This document shows, piece by piece, positions 55,201-64,000 of a stretch of DNA of 64,000 nt. This stretch comes from Amblyornis subalaris (Eukaryota > Chordata > Aves > Passeriformes > Ptilonorhynchidae): NCBI GenBank assembly GCA_018881555.1, contig JACAXG010000070.1:1-64000 (forward strand), in the 5' to 3' direction. Both the position numbers and the translations under genes were made by a program. The first letter of the stretch is position 1; each line of letters begins with the position of its first letter. The notes under the pieces are model-generated. The model did no database searches. It was not told the origin of the DNA and saw only the letters and a list, made by a program, of their open reading frames with translations.

Positions 55201-58200
55201 TGAAAGAGAATTTGTACTTGGCAAAGCATATGTCAAATGATTCAAACTGACTAGGCAGAATCGAGTAAGTAATGTGATAAGGTTATTTACGCTCCTTTCT
55301 GTTACGTATAAACTCCAGTCTGTTTTAATAGGTTCCGAGTAACTTTTGCCAGCCATAACCTCTGTTAGATTAAGAGGTGCAAAAAATCGAAGGGCAATAA
55401 CCAAAGAGTGAAATTCTAGAATGAAAAGGAGATGAGAAGATTGTGCTTTCTCACACAGATCAGGTGATTTATTTGTTATTTGTAGGATGTAATTCTTGAT
55501 TTAGATATACAAGCTAATTTGTACAAAGAAGATTACTTGTTCAGTGTCAAAGCTTAGTATAACAAGTAAGAGGGTGTTGCTGCATTTAGAGGGGTTTTAG
55601 TAAAAGAAAATTTTAATACATGGGGATTATATTGACATAATTGTCTTTTAGACTTAATTTTTGCTTTAAATGCTTTTAGAATACATTATTCTACCACCTT
55701 TAAAAATTGAAGAGTTATATACTATGCAGAAAAAGCAAATAAGAGAGTGAGATTACAGGGAAATTTTTTCCCCTTTTTTTTCAGTACAGTACTGTATTTT
55801 TTTAGAATTTCTTTTGGTCCTGTTTTCTTTGTTTGCACTTTCATAATAACTTTCATGTGGAGCTGAAAGCTCTTTAGAGGGAAGACAGGACAGAGAAAAT
55901 ATTCATGTAAGCAGGTTTCTGTGAAAATTATGAACAAGTGTCAGATTCATAGTTATTCCATCTTCCTCTTGTAGCAGTGAATGTTAAAACTGCTAAAGAT
56001 CCTTGAGCAAGTAATGCTGTTTTCTGTTTTATCCTTCTCACTTTATTCAGCCTTTCAGTTTTATTTCACTACTTCATCTTTTTACTTCGTCCTCAACCCC
56101 ANTATTTGAAGAACTATATTAAAAGAATTACAAGAAAATGTAAATTTTGAGGTCTTGTAATAAGGCAAATGTAGCCACAAGGTGTCACTACAATAAAAGT
56201 TTAAAAGACTTAATTTCTCTCTGTTTACACTCCTTTGGTGGAAGTGTTATTCCTTTTTGCCTTTTTTGTGTATTAAGCTTCCCAGATTTATGGAATCATT
56301 CTGGTTTGCTGTTTATGCTATAGAGGGAGCAAGTACAGAGTTAGTGCATAAAATCAGAAGGAAATTTTCAATTCATTTTCCATCTTCAGTCCAACATTGG
56401 ATGATTCTGGATTTTGATTGGGGAAGTATTTCCCTGACCAGGCCAATTTATGGTCTGAAATCAACGCTATTTTGTCAGTAATACCAACATTCAAAAAATA
56501 TAATGAAAGGGTAAAGAGATAAATTTTTATCTGTATTTGCTACTATTTTATTGTCTTATCTCTTTTTGCGATATAATAATGTGACTCATCAAAGGGAAAT
56601 ATTAATTACTACTGCATAAATTTTTGATCCTAAAGCATGTTTCTTTTAAGAGAATTCATAGATGCCTATAGAATCATGCTGTAAATGTGGGAAATTATTT
56701 AAATGTATTATTTTTCCTGTTCTTTTAATTTGCTTTAAACTGAAAAATGTTGAGGGTTTCTAATACTAGTATGTTGAATTAATAGTGATATAAAATGCCT
56801 AAGTGCTCCACGTTTCCCTTAAAGTACTTGGCTGCTATAGAAAGTGTGGCATTAGAGTTATTTTTAGTTTAGAAGGTGTGCTTATACGTTAAATGTATTT
56901 ATTGGTGCAGAGAGAATTACTTACCTTTCCTTTTATGAAGCATTGGTGATACTAGTGGGTTTTTTGTTTAGTGCTTCAACAGTTTTTGCTACTAATGTTT
57001 ATACCATTTGTAATCCTCTGCCTGAGTGAAGACAAACTAAATTGTAGGCCATGTCTCCTGAACACTGAAAAAATGCAAAAAGAGTAAATGTTTCAGCACT
57101 AACACAGTTCTAAACCCAGAAATGCTAGTAGTTGTGCACAATTATTTTGCATGTAATGATGTGCAAGATGTGAATTTCAAGTGTAGGCTAGACAAAACAT
57201 TTTTATTTAATTCTGTTCTTAATCAGGCAGCTTCAGATAACTGTGCTTTCTGCTGGTGGTGGTGCAGTAATTTTATTTTTCTTTCCACCTGAGAGAGTCA
57301 CTGAAATTAGCTACTGATTAAGCAGCAATGTCTCACAGCCTTAGCAGTAGGTCTCTGGCATCCTTACCTGTAGTAGATATCCATTTTGCAGTTTACCCGA
57401 GCTTGGTGGAATCTTAGTGGATAATAACTTGCCAAAATACGTTCCAAATATGTTTTGATTAAAGAAGATGTTGAAACAAGTGAGGAGTCAACTCTTGAGG
57501 AACAAGCAGTTGAAGCGTTTTCCCACATACTTGAAATTAACTGAGGGGAAAGCAGTGTCTGCGGATCTAATTTAGTACTGTGGGGGGTGTGTTGTACATA
57601 CTTTCCCCTTTCCCACTAGAGAATGCAGACATCCAAAAGAAGCTTTTGAACATTGAAAACACAGAAAACATAGGCTAAGAGGTGTTGGCAAGAGCTTGGT
57701 AAGGCCTTCACTCAGTCTGAATAGTATGTGGAAATTTTTTCATCAATAAGTCATTAGTATCCTTATATAAGGACTCCTTCCAAAGGGGCTGTTTAAATGT
57801 CAGCAACTGAAACCATCTTTACCTTAGTTACCACATTTGAGAACTAAAAGAGTTGCACAGGCAACTCGTTGATTAGTTACTTTATTTGTACTGTTCCTTG
57901 GGAAGCATTGACTGTTGTGGAAATATTTTCTTTCTAACTGTGCAGATATGCTAATGTTTGTGCATTTCAGAAAAAAACCCAGCCTTGCTGCATAATTCAA
58001 ATTAGCTTTTCTTTATTTCTGGATAACTGGATAACTGAAATTTTAAATTTTTTTCCTGATTCTAATACTGTAAGTAATGCAGCAATAATGTAATGTACAG
58101 AAATAACTAAAAATTATCTTGGTCTGTGTTACAGAAGCATATTAATAAATGAAAGCAAATTTTGAAATGTTACTCCAGACCTTTGAGGTTTTTCAGTTAC

Positions 58201-60849
58201 ATTATTTTCAAAAATCAATCCTGATTGCAGGCTTGCAGGTTTTTTTTTTGTTTTGGGGTGGGGAGTAGAGCTCATGGTTCTTGTAGGATGTGATCATGTT
58301 GAGGAGTCTTTATTGGCATGTTTCCAATGCCTTGCCTTTTAACTCTGTGAAATATGAGGAAATGGTTTCCTGTAGTGTCCATTTTAGTGTATAGCTGCTG
58401 CTTATCTTTCTGTCTATCANTGTTTAAACATCCTTTTGTTTTGTTTCCAGTAGGTGTTCATTCTGGCTTTTTTTTCTTTTCCTAAGATAAGGTGATAGTC
58501 TGAGATTTTTCAAACAATGTAGATCATCTACACAGGATCAAGAAAGCTATTGGCTCATGTGGGACGGAGTGTTTATTGATTTAAAAGATCTTTTTCTTCA
58601 TTTCAGGTTATGTATACTTTTGATCTTAAGCTTACACTTCTAAATTCAGCTCCGAATGTGCTCCTAGTGATAGAAAAGCTCATTTCTCTACAGGAATAAT
58701 CAATAATATTTTTCATCAAGAACTTTATCAAAGCAGCATTTTTCTTCTCAAATTCCTTCTGCTGTCTGTCATAGCAATTTCAATTATCCTAACCTAAAGA
58801 GCCCAACTCAGCTTTGAGGAAAAGCAAAAAAGCTGGTATGCATTTAAGCTGTTGATGACAACCTGCCAGACAACTTATCATCTGAAAATGGGTATTTGTC
58901 TGAGAAAGCGTTTGTAAAGGGTCAATATACCTTGCATAGAAATACCTGAGAAATCTGGAGAACCTGCCAATCCAGTTTATTGGAGATGAATTACAAAAAA
59001 AGTATAATATATTCTTTTCTTTTTGCTTTATGGTTTAGAAGAAACAATTAACTTTTTAAGAGACCTAGATTACATATTTCTCATGTTTGACATAATAATA
59101 AGTAGGTTTTTTGTAGTATGGTTAGAGTTTCTGTAGTCTGAATTTTGAGGTATTCATTGTGAGTTTCTTAAACTCTAAATTGTCTCTAGGTCTGTTTTCA
59201 GCATTTCACCTCATAAATGAAATCTGACATAGGAGAAAACTATCAGTAATTTTTCAGCTTGACAGTGATACNTAAAGATACACCTAAATGCTGAATTATC
59301 AAATTGTTCATAATAATTCCACAGCAAGTTGTATTTTAAAGGTAATGTTGCATAAAGAGAAACAGGTGTTTTAAAGGCATCTTCGGCACTCCTTTTCTTT
59401 AAATCCTCTTCTATATTTTCTGTTACACTCCAAGAACTAGAATTAATTGTGAAAACTTGCTATATATATTTACAAGGGCAGGCTTTTCCAAAAGGAAATC
59501 ACATTTTGGCAAATTTGTAAGAATTGTGGTTTGTTTTAGTTTGTTGATCAGTGATGGCCATCTGTTGAAGTTGTTTGATGCCGTTGNGTAAAGCATTTCT
59601 CTCTTTCCCCGTTCCTCAGCAGATAATGGGCACGGTTTGTTGATGAGTATCTGAAACATTGTACNACACTTAAAATTGCACATTATGAATATTCAAATTG
59701 TTTATGTGAGACAACGTAATACGCTTCTGTGGATTCACTTTTCCATGTCTAGGTTTGTAAAGCCATCTGTCAACCAGCATTAGGCCAATCTTAGTTGTGG
59801 AACAATTTGGATGATGTTAAAAATTCTAAAGCAAAGCAAATTTTCTGTGGTTAAATGTGATTCTTTGTTCACAAACCTCAAGTTATCTCCTGTGTAGCAT
59901 TTTGTAAAGGTAAGTATATGAGTGGCAGAGCCCCAAAGTAAACTACTCTTCAGTGTCCTTTTTCTCCTCTGAAGAAGCTTGTGCAACTTGTCTTGAAGTT
60001 AAGCTTCTTGGGCTTGGCCTGTGTTTACTCTTTCTCATCTCAGTTGCAGTTGGGAGGATGGGGCTGATGGTTCCATTTGATGCAGCTTTTAAATAGTTTT
60101 CAAAAGGAATATTCACTCTCTAATATGAAAGAACACAGGACACAAACAGTTGAAAATGAAAAATCAAGCTGAAAACACCAGTAAATGAACAAATTATGTG
60201 CTACAGAGAATCAAATTTGTAGAAAATAAGACATGAACGTGTGCATAAGCCTCGTCAACTAACAGAAATGAGTGAGTGAAGGAAAGAAAGCAATGGAAGA
60301 GATATGTCACGCAGAAAAAATATAGCGTTTGGGAAAAAAGGTCATTGCAAGTCAAAAATGTTTTAAAAGTTTTTTTTTCTACAGTAGGGCTAATTATAGG
60401 AAAACCATGTGGGATTTATCATTTTTAGGCTGCTACTGGAAGCAGTTATTAATTGTAATGTCTTCTAAAAGAAAGAAAATAATTTTTGTAAAACACCAGA
60501 TTCTGCATTTGGGTTTTGATTTCTACCACATAGCAATTTTTACAGCTTTATACTTTCAAGCTTGTTTTTCATTTGTAAGATTAGGACAAATATTTCNATA
60601 CTTTATCTCAGATGTAATAAAGATCTTGGAAATCTTAGATACTGTGAGTAACATCTTTAGTAATCAATAAAGTAGTGGCTTCATTACTTTTCTTCATACC
60701 ATTGTCTTTCTCACTTGTGTTGGGCAATAACAGCAGTGATGGAAGATGTATTAAATATTGATTTCTGAATCTGTATTCCGTTCAATTTAATTACCCTGTC
60801 TCTGTTAATGGCAAATTGCAAAGTCGGCTAATCAAGCTGCATTTTCATT

Positions 60850-61230
60850 AACAGTGTAAGTGCCCTGTTGAGTCAGGCCAGCGGGCACTTCGCCCTGTGT
60901 CCTGTNTCTGACCCCGAGAGCAGGAGGTGCTGGTCAGGGAGAGGCTGTGAGCCCAGACATCATCTGTGTTCATTCTCCTCATACTCCTCTGATCCTGCTA
61001 ATACATGTTCATAGATACTTTGTCCATTAATTTATCAAAGGTCCTTCTCTGGGGCTGCTACCAACTGCCTTCACAGATTTTAGTAGCAGCACTTCCCAAA
61101 AGCTCGTTAGTCATTGCATAGTTTTATCCATTTAGACAATTCTTCTGCTAGTTTGTTTCTTCTAATTCCAGTATGTGGGATCTGGTGAATAAAAACACAG
61201 TATTCACCTTTTCANCTCTTACTAAGCTTT
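60850..61230 (+). repeat. Old CR1-like repeat fragment (tentative)
   Basis: The stretch GTTGAGTCAGGCCAGCGGGC, followed by CCTGTGTCCTGT and CTGACCCCGAGAGCAGGAGG, has the texture of ancient amniote CR1-family 3' regions. Divergence is too high to be sure. Confidence 0.35.
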
Positions 61231-64000
61231 TGTGCATGTTGAGCATAGCCCCTTCAACTATTTACTTTTTGGTTCCATCTGTTCAGTTACTTTTATGATT
61301 TTAGGTGATGTGGGCTGTACCTTCTGTGACAACTCTTGTTTGTACTCCTTGCTGTGTGGAGACTAGAATTGACACAAGCACTTGGGATTTGGGTGCAGCA
61401 AGCTGTTACAGAGTGACAGAACAGCACTATTTTGTTCTCAGCACCCTTCCCAATGGTGTGCAATATTTCAGTAATCCCCCCCCCGCCATTTGACTACCCA
61501 AAAAAGCTTGCTTTCATCGGCAGACTTGGAGAGTGCACTAACAAGGACTTAGGCTCATTAGTTCCCAGGCTACTTAGAAACAAGATTATAGATTTCGTTA
61601 CTTCTGTTCTTGATATAGACAGTATTTTGTAAATGAAAACTTTTTTGGCTTTCACACAGTTCCGTAAGTAACTGTGTAACTCACATGAGATTTGCGGTTT
61701 TGTTCAACTTTTAAAAGTAAGATTTGGTAGTGTTTCTTTGAATTTAAGTTGATGCATGCAAAGATTTAATTCCATTATATATTTTAAAAGCTAAAATCAA
61801 ATGGAGGGAGATGGGATTTTCTATTTGTTTTGTTAGTTGGCTTGGTTTCTTCTTTGGGGTTTGTTTGTTTGTTTATTTTTTCCAAAATTTTTGCTCTAAG
61901 CCTATCCAGGGGATTTTCTCAAATTATACAAAATCTATTTTGGGGAAGAGGATGATGGTTTGTTTTTTTTTAAAGTTCATTACTAGAACTATAGTCTATA
62001 AAAATGAGTGAAACATTCTGAAGTTAAAATAATTATTTTCTTCCACATCCTCCTATGAAGAGTTGAGGGGGGAACTTTTTTAGGTTTTTTGCAGATTTAT
62101 TTTACTTGATTCTTCAGATGTGTAGGATTTGTGGTGGGGTATTTTATACTGGTTTTCCATGTGATTTGAGATTNTGTGTTCATTTTCACATTAACTTATC
62201 AGGAACCCTTGCTGGTTTTATAGCATCAAAATTTGGATACTAGAGTTTAAAAATAACTTCACTTAAGAAAGCAATAGCTGAATAGAGTAATCTGTTACTG
62301 TTTCTGTAACAAGCTTTTTAGAACAGAAATTATGAGTTTAAATGTCATATATTGGACATTTGAAAAATTTAAGAGTAAATTATGAGTACATAGTATTGAG
62401 GCATGCAATCAATCTTAACTGTGCCTTAGGGTGTTTTCATACGGCAGTTGTGTTCCCTCAGTGCATGTTAATAACTTTATCTGATAAAATTTTCTTCTAA
62501 TATCTATTGAGCTTGGCTTTTAAAAATTGTTATTATTCTTATAGCAGCGTTGGTAGCAGCACAATTTTCTGTGCAAACGAGCATTTATAAAGACTTTCAT
62601 TTAAGTTGGACAATTTAAATTTTTTTTCTTCAGTTTTGCTAGTGATGTTAATGTTTTATTTGGTGGGTGAGGGTTATTTTTACTTTGTTTTTTTACAANA
62701 GAATCCTTGAGTTTGACTTAATAGCTGGGAAAAGTAAATCTGGGTGAAACGCTGTATATGTATGTGTAGGCACTCTTCCCATTCAGATATTCTTTCATCT
62801 CTCTTTTTTTTTAAGGGAAGGATTTAATGTATGTTTAGATGAAANCTGATTTTAAAACTTCGATAGATCAAAAGAGGGTGAAGGGCTAGAAGACATTATT
62901 GCTGATGATTCCAGCTTGTAGTAAATTATAAAGCATATGTAACAGCTGTAAAGAGATGACTTCCTGTGTCATATTTCATCTTGCCTTCATACATAAGTGT
63001 GTAAATGAAAGGGAAACAAATTGTTTCAATATGGCAAATCTATATTATTTATTTGGAGTGAAAATGAATGAAATTGAGATAGTTCACTCTTGGGTGAAAC
63101 TAGAGACTATAAATGTGTTTTATCCTCTTGGTGTGGATTGACATAATGCAGATTAGTAGTAAGAGAATGTTCCTCATATCATCAACAGTTGTCAGACATG
63201 TTCACGAGTACTGAATTATAGTAAAGTAAAAGGGGCTCACTGTACTCACAGGTAATTTATACAGAAGAGTGTGTAATCCATCTTTCTAACAGAAGATGCT
63301 GTTCAGTACTAGAAAATTTATTTTTTCAGACTTCCTAATCCTTTTTTATCCTTTGTAGTATGGAAATTTTGTAGTTACCTATGCCTTGTCTGCATCGTCT
63401 ATGCATCATCTGATTTCTAGGTGAGTAACTGAAGGCTTTTTACCATTCTCTGGCACATGGGTGTGTGTTGGCGCCATCACATCTAGCACCTAAGTGGTTT
63501 TCCCCATAGGCGTCTGGAATTAAATAATAAGGTTTGAGGCCAGCAGCATATTCAGAATACTTTGTTTCCACAACTGACTGACAGTCTCTTGGTATTTTCT
63601 AGACAATGAGACATCCTTGAAAAATTCACAGTGCCACATGCAAGTTGAGCTTGTAGGGTTTGTTGTAATGATACACGAGCAAGCTAGCAGGAAAAGTATC
63701 TGCAGCCACCAAAGCTGCTGATGGGTATGGCAATGTAGCTAGAAAATGCCTATCTTCTAGAAACTTCAGTTGTGTTTCTCAATTCTAACTTGGTGTTTGT
63801 TTCTGTTTTGTATTTGTCATCAGAAACAAGGTGATTGATACAAGATATTTGAAGTTTTGGGCTTTGTGGGGTTTTTTTATGACAAGTCTGCCCCATTATC
63901 ACATTTAAACAAAATGTTTGGACTTCTTGAATTAAGGAACGGTTACTAAGTTGGAATTCTCAAAAGAGGCATATTAGATACAATATTAGTTTGTGTCTGA

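Larger units (their letters stand above)
51185..64000 (+). other. BTBD9: BTBD9 intron 7 (runs past the window)
   Basis: At least 12.8 kb, AT-rich. It holds a CR1 copy (51640-52234) and an old CR1-like fragment (about 60850-61230). None of the open frames here has a recognisable domain. Confidence 0.75.

Noticed and set aside
1..64000. CRISPR arrays, bacterial operons or phage systems
   Set aside because: None seen; split genes, CR1 elements and LTRs show a vertebrate (bird) genome.

Overview
The window reads as a bird genome fragment from a draft assembly with scattered single ambiguous bases. The evidence is split genes with GT-AG introns, CR1-type LINE 3' ends with the avian 'gtcccttccaa...attctgtgattctgtg' tail, several avian-looking LTRs, and a clear vertebrate BTBD9 gene. 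The exact species cannot be read from the sequence. There are no bacterial-type operons and no CRISPR arrays.

Left end (1-5939): an endogenous retrovirus (ERV) on the minus strand. It has a complete 5' LTR, a lysine-tRNA-like primer binding site, a gag region, a protease-RT-RNase H-integrase pol, and a 3' LTR cut by the window edge. No env lies between integrase and the polypurine tract. The two LTRs look almost identical over the 194 bases that can be compared, yet gag and pol carry stops and frameshifts. Between the primer site and gag lies a strongly hydrophobic leader reading frame.

6.8-21.7 kb (minus strand): a cytosolic sulfotransferase gene resembling SULT6B1. Five coding exons (10920-11121, 9328-9467, 8581-8670, 7759-7885, 6862-6956) join in phase to give 218 codons, including the cofactor-binding and catalytic motifs. 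The last two exons of the family pattern are not visible; they may lie beyond the ERV, left of the window. A second sulfotransferase exon at 21589-21712, ending in the same splice phase, is either an alternative 5' exon or a relic of a tandem paralogue. A solo LTR (14857-15435) and a possible exon of unknown identity on the plus strand (19229-19398) lie between.

25.7-33.0 kb: a complex satellite field. GAAAT-based repeats with a higher-order unit of about 200-235 bp reverse polarity near 26.6 kb. They are interleaved with a second satellite (unit about 150-190 bp) that carries TTAGGG-like telomeric motifs and also occurs in both polarities. A GC-rich LTR- or promoter-like block (33.05-34.03 kb) and a second LTR (about 34.24-34.91 kb) follow.

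35.3-64 kb (plus strand): the 5' half of BTBD9. A CpG island contains the promoter and a non-coding exon 1. Exon 2 contains an overlapping uORF and an upstream in-frame ATG. Five further exons encode the BTB domain, the BACK domain and most of the first discoidin-like (F5/8 type C-like) domain, about 385 of the roughly 612 residues known in the human protein. The remaining exons lie beyond the right edge; 51185-64000 is intron holding a CR1 copy. The two host genes are divergent (sulfotransferase minus, BTBD9 plus), with the satellite field between them. Nothing in the sequence suggests that they share a pathway.
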